Positions 10,277-19,006 of a stretch of 64,000 nt of DNA are shown here, one piece after another. The first letter of the stretch is position 1. Each line of letters opens with the position of its first letter. This DNA comes from JAENVU01 sp038250905 (GTDB lineage Bacteria > Actinomycetota > Acidimicrobiia > IMCC26256 > JAENVU01), in contig JBBSBV010000011.1 in assembly GCA_038250905.1 (NCBI GenBank), forward strand, positions 1 to 64,000, written 5' to 3'. The position numbers were made by a program, and so were the translations under genes. The notes beneath the pieces were generated by a model. The model had not been told where the DNA came from. It worked only from the letters and a program-made list of their open reading frames with translations, and searched no databases.

Positions 10277-10776
10277 CTATCTGTTCCAAAAGACCGTTGG
10301 CTGGCTCCGGACCTTCTGTCGATTCGAACACCAGTCGCTGAGGAGCGCGACACCGACCGTCCCACGATTGAATGATCGACGGGACAGTGCAGAACGTTGG
10401 GCATTCCGCTCGTCGCTGCTTCGAGTTATGACGGCCAATATATCTTGGGAATGTCAGGTTTCGGCATAGAGCATGGTCAGCGACTTATCGAGTATTCGTC
10501 CAAAGGATTGTTCGCCCAAGCTCGGCTTTGCAAGTAGCGTAAGGCTCGCAGTCCCTCAGCGGACCCCGCAACGGGTGTCGGCGAGTGAGTCGCTGCCAGA
10601 GTCGCTGTGGAAGCAGCCGGCAGACGATGGTCCACGAGCAGCACGGCAAGCGACAGATCCGCATCGCCGGCTTGTCACGGCCCAAGCGGGATCTCAAGGT
10701 CCGCAACTGCGCCACCCTCCGAGTGGAGGCGGCGGGCCCGCGGCTTTGAGTGGAGCCAGCAACGGGAACGCCGACG
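10277..10776. other. Gene-poor stretch, possible remnant
   Basis: No open frame here is supported by codon use or a ribosome site. A short coding-like stretch on the + strand ends at a TGA at about 10748 (peptide ending RVEAAGPRL), which may be the tail of a deleted gene. I cannot assign it. Confidence 0.3.
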
Positions 10777-11205
10777 TCAGGCGGCGCCGGCCCTTGGGCG
10801 GATCTGGACACCAGCTCGCAGGAGTGCGTCGCGAACCGTTGAGGGGTAGACGCCGTAGCGACTGCCGATCCTGGCAAGTGACCATCCCAGCTCGTAGAGC
10901 GAGCGGGCTTCTTCGATGCGCCGCTGCACGATCCCGCGCCTTGACTCGGCACCAAGCCGATTGAGGGTGGACATCACGGTGACACGGCTGACGTCGAACA
11001 TCGTGGCCAGGTCCATGATCGTCACGCCCTGGTCGTAGGCCGCGAGCATCTGGGCCTGTTCTTGACCGTCAAGCCGGCGTTGGAGCTGCCTCGGCTGATC
11101 GCGATGCCGGGCTAGACCGTCATCCGGGTCTATACCTGAGATTGTGGTCAGAATCTCCGCCAACTGCCCATTCCAAGAGTGTGGAAGCCATCCGATTAGC
11201 TTCAC
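10777..11205 (-). CDS. Two-HTH DNA-binding protein (resolvase/Hin C-terminus type)
   Basis: 142 aa, GTG start at 11205 (an in-frame stop lies just upstream). Two helix-turn-helix units are readable: GVTIMDLATMFDVSRVTV (about residues 69-86) and GWSLARIGSRYGVYPSTV (about 106-123). They resemble the tandem HTH found at the C-terminus of serine recombinases or standing alone beside them. No catalytic recombinase domain is present. A second, frameshifted copy lies at 26.2-26.5 kb on the same strand, so the gene belongs to a repeated, probably mobile, family. Target unknown. Confidence 0.6.
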   Translation of the reverse strand: MKLIGWLPHSWNGQLAEILTTISGIDPDDGLARHRDQPRQLQRRLDGQEQAQMLAAYDQGVTIMDLATMFDVSRVTVMSTLNRLGAESRRGIVQRRIEEARSLYELGWSLARIGSRYGVYPSTVRDALLRAGVQIRPRAGAA

Positions 11206-11521
11206 TGCGTTGTTGATTCCTCAACGTTTGCCCTGGTCACCGTGGGTTTGAAAGAACTCGATTGGGTTCCTGTGCCGAGACCACTGGGTCGAAGAAGCTC
11301 CATCCGGCCAATGATTGCCGGAGGACCCGTTCAACCGCACGCGTCCGTTCGCATGGCCTCGAGACTCATCCGCACCACCGCCCGAGCTCACAGTTACGCG
11401 TACGACAGCTGCAGGGACGGCACTCGGTGGACGAGTTCTGGTTAAGGCGGCTAGCGGCACGGACCGGGCTTGGACTCGCGCAACGGTGGGCTCAACAGCC
11501 GGTCCGAGGAGTTCAGGGCGC
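11206..11521. other. Intergenic stretch, nothing recognised
   Basis: No supported gene, hairpin or repeat was seen. It separates the HTH gene start from the 3' end of the reductase pair. Confidence 0.3.
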
Positions 11522-12136
11522 CTAAACCGCCTTCAAGCTATGTACCGGGTATGAAACGTGGAGAACTCCGTCGCCTTGGATGACGACGTCGGGATCCTTG
11601 AGTAGCCGATGGCCGTTCGTGAAAGTGCCGAAGTAGCCCTTTCCCTCGCCGAAAATGACCGGCACGATGTCGATCGCTATTTGGTTGATCAACCCCAGTG
11701 AAAGGGCCTGGCCTCCGACATCCCCAGCGGCGACCGCAATGTCTCCGCCATCAGCGAGATCCTGTGCCCGCTCCATCCCGTCCTCCACGGAGCTAGCGAA
11801 GTGGTAGGGCGCCTCGGGGTGCCAGTCTGCCGGCCGAGGTCGGTGTGAGACGACGACGACGTGGTCGCTTGCGGGTGGGTGACCTTCCCAGCCATTGGTG
11901 AGGTCAAATTGGTGTCGGCCGATGATCAGAACTTTTTGGCGAGACCAGATGGCACCCACGTAGCTAGCCGAGGCCGCTGACACGCGGAACGGTGCACCGT
12001 GAATCTCGGCGTGATTTTCGTCCACGAGCGGGTGGTCGCCGTTGAAGTACCACTCATGCAGTGGACCGACCCCGTCGTTGTTATCGGCGATGTAACCGTC
12101 GAGCGATGCGACGGCGTGTGTGTAGGTCATGCCCAT
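11522..12136 (-). CDS. RibD C-terminal/dihydrofolate-reductase-like protein, copy 2
   Basis: About 204 aa. The N-terminus (YTHAVASLDGYIADNNDG) is the typical beta-strand plus SLDGYIA motif of the RibD_C/DHFR-like fold. A later GGDIAVAAGDVGGQAL resembles the family's NADPH-binding glycine stretch, and LGLINQIAIDIVPVIFGEG is the conserved C-terminal part. These are NAD(P)H-dependent reductases of mostly unknown substrate. The start is ATG 12136 or ATG 12130; the latter overlaps the upstream stop as ATGA. It is the second gene of a tandem pair with a related paralog. Confidence 0.8.
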   Translation of the reverse strand: MGMTYTHAVASLDGYIADNNDGVGPLHEWYFNGDHPLVDENHAEIHGAPFRVSAASASYVGAIWSRQKVLIIGRHQFDLTNGWEGHPPASDHVVVVSHRPRPADWHPEAPYHFASSVEDGMERAQDLADGGDIAVAAGDVGGQALSLGLINQIAIDIVPVIFGEGKGYFGTFTNGHRLLKDPDVVIQGDGVLHVSYPVHSLKAV

Positions 12137-12735
12137 GTGCGGTCCTCGCGGTCGTAGATGACGTGGATGGCGTTTTTCGAGGGTCGGACTTCTCGTTGGC
12201 GATAGAACTGGCGCGTACCGCTGTGAAAGAGCGGGGTTCCGCCTCCAAGCAGCATCGGTGCGATGTGCAGGTGGAGCTGATCTACAAGGCCAAGATCGAT
12301 TGCCTGAGCAATCACGTCTCCCCCGCCCATGATGACGACGTGGCCCCGTATCGCATGGCTGCGAGCCTGCGAGATTGCGTCGGCGACGTCGGACACGAAG
12401 GTGAACTGCATCGCGAGTTCGCGTTGCAGCCTGACGTCCGAGGGGGTGGTATGGGTCACGACAAAGAACGGTGGCGTGCCGGCTTGGTCGGCGCCGTAGC
12501 CCATGTCCTTCGACCAGCCCAGGGGACCGTCGATGACGTCGAAGAGTCGTCTGCCCATGACAACGGCTCCGGTGGCTGCCGTCGCCCGCTCGAGGATCTC
12601 CGTGTCGACCTCGTCTTTTGACGAGACCCACGTATGGATTTCCTCGGCGTCTCCGAGGCCGTGTTGGACGTCTGCGCCGAGTCCGGTGACGTAGCCGTCG
12701 ATCGACATGGTGATGTCAGCGATGACCTGCGTCAT
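12127..12735 (-). CDS. RibD C-terminal/dihydrofolate-reductase-like protein, copy 1
   Basis: About 202 aa from ATG 12735 (MTQVIADITMSIDGYV), preceded by AGGGACC. Motifs: MSIDGYVTG near the N-terminus, VVMGRRLFDV, GHVVIMGGGDVIAQA (dinucleotide-binding region) and LHLHIAPMLLGGGTPLF. This is the common soil-actinobacterial dihydrofolate reductase family protein, a predicted NADPH reductase whose substrate is not known from sequence. It is coupled to the downstream paralog and lies just after a truncated DUF6069-like gene with a 13-bp gap, so the three probably formed one operon. Confidence 0.85.
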   Translation of the reverse strand: MTQVIADITMSIDGYVTGLGADVQHGLGDAEEIHTWVSSKDEVDTEILERATAATGAVVMGRRLFDVIDGPLGWSKDMGYGADQAGTPPFFVVTHTTPSDVRLQRELAMQFTFVSDVADAISQARSHAIRGHVVIMGGGDVIAQAIDLGLVDQLHLHIAPMLLGGGTPLFHSGTRQFYRQREVRPSKNAIHVIYDREDRTWA

Positions 12736-12748
12736 ACGTGGTCCCTGC

Positions 12749-13095
12749 TCACGCATCGGACGACCTCGGGAAGGTCTCACTGCGGGTTGCTGGGACGAGC
12801 GCGGCGATTGCCGGCACGATGATCGCTGCAGCGATGAGGTGAGTAGCGACGAGAACGATCTTGGTCGTGACTGTGGCGTCGCCGGCGAGGTCAGGGATGA
12901 TCGACAATGTCGTCAACGCGACTGTGGTGCGAAGGAAGGTCGTGCGAGGGCTGCGGGCCCGGATCGTCAAAATCTTCGCGATCGCGACGCCGAGCACGCC
13001 CCCGGCGATGGTGAACATCACGAACGCACTGACGGGGATTTCTTTGCCGGACATCGTCACGGGGTCACCCGCCGCCCGTGCCGCGACGACGGTGA
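12749..13095 (-). pseudogene. DUF6069-like membrane protein, N-terminus removed by IS3
   Basis: The readable part covers hydrophobic segments SAFVMFTIAGGVLGVAIAKI and IVLVATHLIAAAIIVPAIAA, typical of the small four-helix DUF6069 proteins. The frame continues upstream through ARAAGDPVTMSG until the IS3 terminal repeat at 13096, and no start is left, so the first helix or two are missing. A GTG at 13060 could still start a shortened product of about 103 aa. Its former promoter is gone, so the downstream reductases may now be read from the IS end. Confidence 0.6.
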
Positions 13096-13127
13096 GGGAC
13101 TGCCGCGGTATCTGGTGACAGGTTGGG

Positions 13128-13418
13128 TTAGGCGGCCTGGGTGGCCGGTGTGGTCATGATCATCTCGTATTCGATGGGGGTCAATCGGCCGAGGGCGGCT
13201 TGGCGTCGGCGTCGGTGGTAGGTGCGTTCGATCCAAGTGACGATCGCGATGCGGAGCTCGTCGCGGGTGCGCCAACGGCGCCGGTCGAGGACGTTCTTCT
13301 GGACCAGGGCGAAGAACGATTCCATCGCGGCGTTGTCGGCGCAGGTGCCCACTTGGCCCATCGATCCGACCATGCGATGACGCGTGAGTGCACGTTGCTG
13401 TTTCCGCGAGCGGAACTG
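13128..13418 (-). pseudogene. IS3 orfB transposase, C-terminal fragment
   Basis: The frame encodes FRSRKQQRAL, then CADNAAMESFFALVQKNV containing the third acidic residue (Glu of MESFF) of the DDE catalytic triad, and RRRRQAALGRLTPIEYE, the standard end of IS3/IS150-type OrfB. It is cut at 13418 by an IS30 element; the matching upstream sequence resumes at 14867. Confidence 0.85.
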
Positions 13419-14866
13419 GGCGGATTCAACTGGTGGACGCAACACCTCGATGATGGAGGTGTTGATGGGGAGGCCAGCTGGGTGGATGAAGGAGTTGACG
13501 GGACGGTCCCTGATGAAGTCGCCGGGTGCGCCGTCGCTTCGCCGCGAGGTCGAGCGCGCGTTCTGGAAGCAGATCGCCACGGGGATCACGAGCGAGGCTG
13601 CCGCAGCGAGGGTCGGGGTGTCGCAGGCGGTGGGAACACGTTGGTTCCGACATGGTGGTGGAATGCCACCGATGAACTTGGGCGAGCCTGCGGGCCGCTA
13701 CCTGTCCTTCGCTGAACGCGAAGAGATCGCGCTGCTGCGAGCGAAGAACTGCGGAGTGCGGGCGATCGCTCGCGAGATCGGCCGGTCGCCGTCGACGGTG
13801 TCACGTGAGTTGTGCCGCAACGCAGCGACGCGGGGCGGCACGCTCGAGTATCGGGCGTCAGTCGCACAGTGGAAAGCGGAGCTGATCGCCCGGCGCCCGA
13901 AGCCGTGCAAGCTCGTCGAGAACCCCCAGTTGCGGGCCTACGTCCAGGATCGACTCGCAGGTGTGGTGTGCAACACCGACGGCGCGCCGATCGGCCCGGC
14001 CGGCACACCGTGGATCGGTCGGAACAAGCCCCACCGAGGCGATCGCCGCTGGACGCGGGGGTGGAGCCCAGAGCAGATCTCCCAGCGGCTCCGAGCCGAC
14101 TACCCCGATGATGAGTCCATGCGCATCAGCCACGAGGCGATCTATCAGGCCCTCTACATCGATAGCCGTGGGGCGCTGCAACGCGAACTGGTGCACTGCC
14201 TCCGCACGGGACGCGCCTTACGAGTCCCGAGAGCCCGAGCACGGAGCAAAGCGTGGGCGCATGTGACACCGGAGGTGATGATCTCCAAACGACCTGACGA
14301 AGCCGACGACCGGTCGGTGCCGGGCCACTGGGAAGGCGATCTCATCATCGGACTGAACCGCTCCGCAATCGGCACGGTTGTGGAACGCACGACCCGGTTC
14401 ACGATGCTCATCCACCTGCCACGCGAGGTCGGCTACGGCATCATCCCTCGAACGAAGAACGGCCCCGCACTGGCCGGCTACGGAGCGACCACGATGAAGA
14501 ACGCACTCTGCGCGTCGATGTCGACGCTGCCCGCCCAACTCGCCCGTTCACTCACCTGGGATCGCGGCAAGGAACTCTCAGCGCACGCAGCGTTCACGGT
14601 TGAGACCGGCATCCCAGTGTTCTTCACCGACCCGCACAGCCCCTGGCAACGCGGAACGAACGAGAACACCAACGGGCTCCTACGCCAATACTTCCCGAAG
14701 GGCACCGACCTCTCCCGCTGGAACCACGAACACCTCGAAGCCGTTGCCGCCGAGTTGAACGCGAGGCCCCGCAAGACCCTCGGGTGGCGCACCCCAGCCG
14801 AGGCCCTCGACGAACACCTACGCTCCCTCCACCAAGCCGGTGTTGCGACCACCGATTGAATCCGCC
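13419..14866 (+). mobile_element. IS30-family element 1 (1,448 bp)
   Basis: Ends: left GGCGGATTCAACTGGTGG, right complement GGCGGATTCAATCGGTGG, an imperfect inverted repeat continuing into CGCAACACC. The 3-bp target duplication CTG is at 13416-13418 and 14867-14869. Excising the element plus one CTG restores the IS3 OrfB motif HSDRGSQFRSRK in frame. One transposase gene fills the element. Confidence 0.9.
13465..14859 (+). CDS. IS30-family transposase (element 1)
   Basis: 464 aa from ATG 13465, with GGAGG five bases upstream; in-frame ATGs at 13450 and 13453 also lie inside the element. The N-terminal HTH includes GVRAIAREIGRSPSTVSREL, the IS30 DNA-binding motif. WSPEQISQRL and SHEAIYQALY follow. 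The DDE core shows GHWEGDLIIG, LTWDRGKEL and NENTNGLLRQYFPKGTDLS, so catalytic Asp, Asp and Glu are all present. The protein appears intact and is probably an active transposase. Confidence 0.9.
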   Translation: MGRPAGWMKELTGRSLMKSPGAPSLRREVERAFWKQIATGITSEAAAARVGVSQAVGTRWFRHGGGMPPMNLGEPAGRYLSFAEREEIALLRAKNCGVRAIAREIGRSPSTVSRELCRNAATRGGTLEYRASVAQWKAELIARRPKPCKLVENPQLRAYVQDRLAGVVCNTDGAPIGPAGTPWIGRNKPHRGDRRWTRGWSPEQISQRLRADYPDDESMRISHEAIYQALYIDSRGALQRELVHCLRTGRALRVPRARARSKAWAHVTPEVMISKRPDEADDRSVPGHWEGDLIIGLNRSAIGTVVERTTRFTMLIHLPREVGYGIIPRTKNGPALAGYGATTMKNALCASMSTLPAQLARSLTWDRGKELSAHAAFTVETGIPVFFTDPHSPWQRGTNENTNGLLRQYFPKGTDLSRWNHEHLEAVAAELNARPRKTLGWRTPAEALDEHLRSLHQAGVATTD

Positions 14867-15043
14867 CTGCGATCCTCGATCCGAATGCAGGATGCAGCCG
14901 GCGACGTCGCCGCGTCGAGCGACAGCGTTCTCGAGCGCGGCGACCGCAAGGCGGGCCTTCATCCGACTGTCGATCGAGTAGCCGACGATCCGGTTCGAGT
15001 ACACGTCTTTGATGGCGCAGAGGTAGAGCTTGCCTTCTCGGGC
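14867..15043 (-). pseudogene. IS3 orfB transposase, middle fragment
   Basis: Encodes REGKLYLCAIKDVYSNRI, GYSIDSRMKARLAV and ILHSDRGSQ, carrying the second catalytic Asp (HSDRGSQ). It is flanked on one side by IS30 element 1 (target copy CTG) and on the other by IS30 element 2 (target copy GC), and cannot be expressed as a transposase. Confidence 0.85.
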
Positions 15044-16673
15044 TTGAATCCCAGCGATCGTCGCAACACTCGAGGAGGAGTGATTGCCGATGTCGGGACC
15101 GAAGTACAGCCCGGAAACGAAGCAGAGGTTCTTCGACCTGCTCGATCGCGGCGGGACGATCCGAGCCGCGGCGAAACGGGCCGGGGTGCGCGAGCAAGCG
15201 GCCTACACGTGGGTGCGTGCCGCCGGACTGACCATGGGGAGGCCGGCGGCACGGGTCTATACGGCCGAGGAGAAGGCCGAGTTCTTCCGGCTGCTCAAGG
15301 AATCCAAGAACGTCTCGGCGGTCGCCCGCGAGCTTGGCTTCAACCGGGTCACTTGCTACAGCTGGGCACACAAGGCCGGGATCTTGACGAGCGAAACGCG
15401 CGAGGTGAACCCACGGCGAGAGAAGTTCCTGGCGCTCCGAGCCGAGGGCATGTCTCGGAGCGAGGCCGCTGCCGCGGTGCGGGCCGATGCCCGGTCAGCG
15501 GCGGACTGGGACAAGGGCATCACGATCATCCATCGGGGGCGGATCTATCCGGATGGCCGTGTCGTGCGCTACCCAGAGCCGAAACTGCCTGACGTGCCCA
15601 CCATGCAGACAGCCCTCGGCGGCAAGGTCAGCCTTGCTCGAGTCGAACAAGTCATCCATCCCCGCTACCTCAGCCTCATCGAGCGAGAACAGCTCCGCGA
15701 CCTCCGACGCGCGGGCATGTCGATCCGCAAAGTCGCCGAGGCAATGGGACGCTCGCCATCGACGATCAGCAGAGAGCTGCGTCGCAACGCGTCCGAGCGC
15801 GGCTACATGCCCCACACTGCGCATCGACTCTCCGTCGGACGGCGCCAGCGGCCAAGATGCCCGAAACTGCTGCGCAACGATGAACTCCTCGGCTACGTCC
15901 AGGAGAAGCTGAACAGACGCTGGTCTCCGGAGCAGATCAGCCATCGTTTACCCAAGGACCATCCCGACTCGCCCGAGATGCGCGTGAGCACCGAGACCAT
16001 CTACCAAGCGATCTACGTCCACGCCCGCGGCACCCTCAAGCGCGACATGGCCCGCCAACTCCGGCGCCGTCGGACGGCACGCAAGCCCAACCGCGACCCG
16101 AACGCTCGCATGTCTCGATTCGTTGATCCCATGGTCCCGATCGATGAACGGCCCGCTGATGTCGACGACCGGGCCGTGCCAGGCCATTGGGAAGGCGATC
16201 TGATCATCGGCACCGGCGGCACCTCAGCGATCGCGACGCTCGTCGAACGGTCTTCCCGACTCGTGCTGCTCGGTCACCTCGGGAAGGAACGAAACTCCGA
16301 CGCGGTGCGGGACAGCCTCGTCCAGGCCGTCGACGGTCTACCGGAGGTCCTTCGCAGGAGTGTCACCTGGGACCAGGGCGCCGAGATTTCCGAGCACCGA
16401 TCCTTCAGCGTCGCCACCGAGATGGACGTCTACTTCTGCGATCCAGGCTCGCCCTGGCAACGAGGCAGCAACGAGAACACCAACGGGCTCCTCCGGGACT
16501 ACTTCCCGAAGGGCACCGACCTCTCCCGTCACGGGCCCGACGAACTCGCACTCGTCGCTGCCGAACTCAACGGACGGCCCCGCAAGGCGCTCGACTGGGA
16601 AACACCAGCCGAACGGATCTCTGCTCTACTGGCCGCCAGCTGACCAACCGTTGCAACGATCGCTGGGATTCAA
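15044..16673 (+). mobile_element. IS30-family element 2 (1,630 bp)
   Basis: Left end TTGAATCCCAGCGATCGTCG, right-end complement TTGAATCCCAGCGATCGTTG: near-perfect inverted repeats. The 2-bp duplication GC lies at 15042-15043 and 16674-16675. Excision restores the IS3 reading TEHRTAREGKLYL in frame. The repeats and transposase differ clearly from element 1, so these are two independent insertions of different IS30 members into one IS3 copy. Confidence 0.9.
15090..16643 (+). CDS. IS30-family transposase (element 2), with extra N-terminal HTH region
   Basis: About 517 aa. ATG 15090 is used here; a TTG at 15084 is better spaced from GAGGAGG and is equally possible. The first 150 residues hold extra HTH-like units (RGGTIRAAAKRAGVREQAAY, KNVSAVARELGFNRVTCYSW) before the standard IS30 HTH (MSIRKVAEAMGRSPSTISRE). 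The DDE core has GHWEGDLIIGTGG, VTWDQGAEIS and NENTNGLLRDYFPKGTDLS. It is longer than a classical IS30 transposase because of the N-terminal extension. Looks intact. Confidence 0.9.
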   Translation: MSGPKYSPETKQRFFDLLDRGGTIRAAAKRAGVREQAAYTWVRAAGLTMGRPAARVYTAEEKAEFFRLLKESKNVSAVARELGFNRVTCYSWAHKAGILTSETREVNPRREKFLALRAEGMSRSEAAAAVRADARSAADWDKGITIIHRGRIYPDGRVVRYPEPKLPDVPTMQTALGGKVSLARVEQVIHPRYLSLIEREQLRDLRRAGMSIRKVAEAMGRSPSTISRELRRNASERGYMPHTAHRLSVGRRQRPRCPKLLRNDELLGYVQEKLNRRWSPEQISHRLPKDHPDSPEMRVSTETIYQAIYVHARGTLKRDMARQLRRRRTARKPNRDPNARMSRFVDPMVPIDERPADVDDRAVPGHWEGDLIIGTGGTSAIATLVERSSRLVLLGHLGKERNSDAVRDSLVQAVDGLPEVLRRSVTWDQGAEISEHRSFSVATEMDVYFCDPGSPWQRGSNENTNGLLRDYFPKGTDLSRHGPDELALVAAELNGRPRKALDWETPAERISALLAAS

Positions 16674-17089
16674 GCGGTGCGGTGCTCGGTGATGTCGGTG
16701 AGCCACAACTCGTTCAGGGCCTCCGCGGTGAAGACCCGGCGCACGAGGTCGTCGTGTGCCGGGGTCCCTGGCTTTCCGGTCTTGCGGTTCTTGGGCTTGC
16801 CGAACACCGACCACCAGCCGTTGTCTCGACAGATCCTCCACGCCGTCCAATCGCACGTCTGATGGCCGGCGAGTCGGACCTCATCCGCGAGGAACCGATA
16901 CCCGAACTCGGGATCGTCGCGATGCGCGTCGAACAACGCGTTCGCCAGATGTGCTTCGTTCCACTCGGCGTCGGTCACCGGACAGGCGAGCCACCGGTAA
17001 TAAGGCTGGCGGGCGATCTTGAGGACCCGACACGTCACCGTGACAGGGATCCCATCGACGGCAAGCTCACGGACGAGCGGGTACATCAT
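16674..17089 (-). pseudogene. IS3 orfB transposase, N-terminal fragment
   Basis: Starts MMYPLVRELAVDGIPV at 17089, overlapping the orfA stop (ATGA), and carries the HTH_21-like region and the first catalytic Asp in LWLTDITEHRTA, where IS30 element 2 cuts it. Further OrfB sequence resumes at 15043. OrfB is therefore in three pieces and this copy of the IS3 is dead. Confidence 0.85.
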
Positions 17090-17379
17090 TTTCCCGGCAG
17101 GTTCGCCTGCGACAAATACGCGGCGGCACGCCGGAGCACTTCGTTCTCCTGCTCGAGCAGCCGCAACCGCTTGCGCAACTCACGGTTCTCGGCGTGCTCG
17201 GCCCCGGTCACTCCGGGCTTGATCCCGTCCTCGACATCGGCCCGCTTCAGCCAACCGATCAAACACGACTCGGAAATCCCGAAGTCGGCGGCGATGTCTC
17301 TCAATCGCGTGGCGGGTTCGCGGTTACGGGCGACCCGGATCACGTCCTCACGGAACTCCTGGGGATATGGCTTAGGCAT
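17086..17379 (-). CDS. IS3-family OrfA (HTH protein)
   Basis: 97 aa from ATG 17379 (MPKPYPQEFREDVIRVARNR). It has an HTH_Tnp_1 fold (RDIAADFGISESCLIGWLK) followed by a leucine-zipper-like stretch (ENRELRKRLRLLEQENEVLR) typical of IS3 OrfA. Its stop overlaps the orfB ATG, so orfB was read by restart or frameshifting near GGGAAAA. OrfA itself is intact but its partner is broken. Confidence 0.85.
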   Translation of the reverse strand: MPKPYPQEFREDVIRVARNREPATRLRDIAADFGISESCLIGWLKRADVEDGIKPGVTGAEHAENRELRKRLRLLEQENEVLRRAAAYLSQANLPGK

Positions 17380-17448
17380 GGTGAACATCCTTCCAGCAGC
17401 ACCTCTCGGCACCACAGATCAGATGTCACCGGATCACGCGGCAGTCCC

Positions 17449-17752
17449 GATAGTCGATCGCGTTCTTCAGCGCGCCAGGCATCGAGTGGTTGTACTCGGG
17501 AGTCACGAAGATGAACGCGTCGTAGGACGCGATCGTCTCCGACCAGGCAATCGAGTGCCGATGTTGATATCTGTTCGCGGCAGCAGGAATGGGCTCGTCC
17601 AGCACCGGAAGGCCGAAGTGCGCGACGTCCACAATGACGGGTCGAAGTCGATCGTGCTGACAGGCAACGGAAAGGACCCAATCGGCAACCGCCGGCGCGC
17701 GCCGCCCCGGGCGAGTGCTGCCGACCACTATGGCAAGAGCTACCTGCGACAT
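17449..17752 (-). pseudogene. NADPH-dependent FMN reductase, C-terminus lost to IS3
   Basis: ATG 17752 follows a strong GAGGAGG. The N-terminal flavodoxin-fold motif VGSTRPGRRAPAVADW and the FMN-binding VTPEYNHSMPGALKNAIDY are both clear. Immediately after NAIDY the IS3 terminal repeat begins, and the frame ends inside it at 17426. The last third of the usual protein of about 180-190 aa is missing, and the missing piece is not found beyond the other end of the IS3. It was divergently arranged with the TetR gene. Confidence 0.8.
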
Positions 17753-17786
17753 GGAGACCTCCTCGGAATGCATGGTGTAAAGTACA

Positions 17787-18455
17787 ATGTGTATGGTACC
17801 CAACCGATCAACTCTTCACACATCTGTGCATGGTCAAGCTCGCGGACGACCTGCGAAGCGCGATGCCATCCTCGCCGGCGCACGGAGCATCTTTGGGCAG
17901 GTGGGGTACGCGCGGTCGAGCATCGAGGTGATCGCCGCCGAGGCCGCCGTGTCGACCCGTACGATCTACAAGCATTTCAACAACAAGGAAGACCTCTTCA
18001 CTTGTACCCTTGAGAACAGCGCCACTACCGTCGCTGACGCCTTCGACGCAACGCTGCTCTCACTTCCCGTCGAAGCCAGGCCCATTGAGGCCGAGTTGGT
18101 GATGATCGGCCGAGCCTTGGCACGCCAACCGATCGACCACCCGGACCACTTCGCGATGGTTCGACAAATCAACGCCGAAGCAGCCCAGTTCCCCGCAGCG
18201 ACACTCCAACGTTGGTACGAAGCCGGACCCGGGCGCGTGGCCCGTGCGGTAGCGACACGCCTGACGGAGTTGGCGGGCTCCGGTCAGTTGCGAATTCCCG
18301 ACTCGCATCGAGCCGCCGGCCACTTCATCGCCATCACCACAACTGAGATCACCCAGCGGTCCTTCCTCGGCGCTAAGCCATTCACCGACGCGAGTATCCG
18401 AAAATACGTGACCGAAGGTGTCGCCGTCTTCCTCGATGGCTACCGGCCACGGTAA
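17787..18455 (+). CDS. TetR/AcrR-family transcriptional regulator
   Basis: About 222 aa. The N-terminal TetR DNA-binding domain (RDAILAGARSIFGQVGYARSSIEVIAAEAAVSTRTIYKHFNNKED) ends near residue 70, and the C-terminal helical ligand domain is of the TetR_C type seen with AefR-like regulators. The start is ATG 17787 or ATG 17793. Only 34 bp separate it from the divergent FMN reductase start, and this gap contains GTAC-bounded repeats (GTACAATGTGTATGGTAC) that could be its operator. It presumably repressed the now broken reductase gene. Confidence 0.85.
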   Translation: MCMVPNRSTLHTSVHGQARGRPAKRDAILAGARSIFGQVGYARSSIEVIAAEAAVSTRTIYKHFNNKEDLFTCTLENSATTVADAFDATLLSLPVEARPIEAELVMIGRALARQPIDHPDHFAMVRQINAEAAQFPAATLQRWYEAGPGRVARAVATRLTELAGSGQLRIPDSHRAAGHFIAITTTEITQRSFLGAKPFTDASIRKYVTEGVAVFLDGYRPR

Positions 18456-18504
18456 GTCTCGCCCAGACCGCAAGGAACTTTCGACGCTTTCCCGATCGGT
18501 GTAT

Positions 18505-18720
18505 TCAATCCGTGCGGACTTCAGCAGAGGTCGTCGACTTGCCGCGTGCGCGAACGACGGCTTCGACCGCCTGCACGGCCTCGCGCCCGTCGGCGGCCCA
18601 TGCGGTTGCGCCGGCGAGGTCAGCGATCTCCGCGTTGAATACAGCTTGACCTCCGATGAGGATGGGGATGTCCTGGTCGCGCCGTGACCGGACTCCCGGT
18701 GCCTTCGGCAAGCCGAACCG
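18505..18720 (-). pseudogene. Cobalamin-binding-domain fragment
   Basis: The frame reads DIPILIGGQAVFNAEIADLAG followed by AWAADGREAVQAVEAVV, resembling the last strand and helix of a methionine-synthase-type B12-binding domain (IPVLVGGQA...GADGWAADA). Nothing recognisable of the rest of the domain is found upstream between 18721 and 19006, so this looks like a C-terminal remnant. A start codon is not evident beyond a TTG. Confidence 0.4.
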
Positions 18721-19006
18721 GCGCAGTCGTCGACCGCCTCATCGATGTGGCCGACGGGCCACTCGACGCCTGGTTGCCAGACGCACCTTCCTAGAAAGCC
18801 GGTCGGGTCCGCAGCGAACATGGGATCCAGAAGGGCAGAAGTTTGCTCGTCGTCGTTCGCTGAGGTTCGGACGACCGATAAGGCCCGGTACGCTCCGCGT
18901 TTGCCGGCACGCGCGGGACCCGCAGGACGCCCGCGACCACCCCGCGTCCTCAGGCTCGGTGTCCAACGTGGCTGGTCAACTCCACCTCACTTCGTCGGGT
19001 GTTCTG

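Larger units (their letters stand above)
13096..17448 (-). mobile_element. IS3-family element interrupted by two IS30-family elements
   Basis: Terminal inverted repeats are readable: from 13096 on + and from 17448 on - both begin GGGACTGCCGCG and share GGTGACA after a 6-nt variable gap. Inside are orfA and the pieces of orfB on the minus strand. Removing the two insertions and their target duplications leaves about 1,270 bp, a normal IS3 size. I see no target-site duplication outside the repeats, and both flanking genes are truncated, which suggests an adjacent deletion or recombination between two IS copies. Confidence 0.8.
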
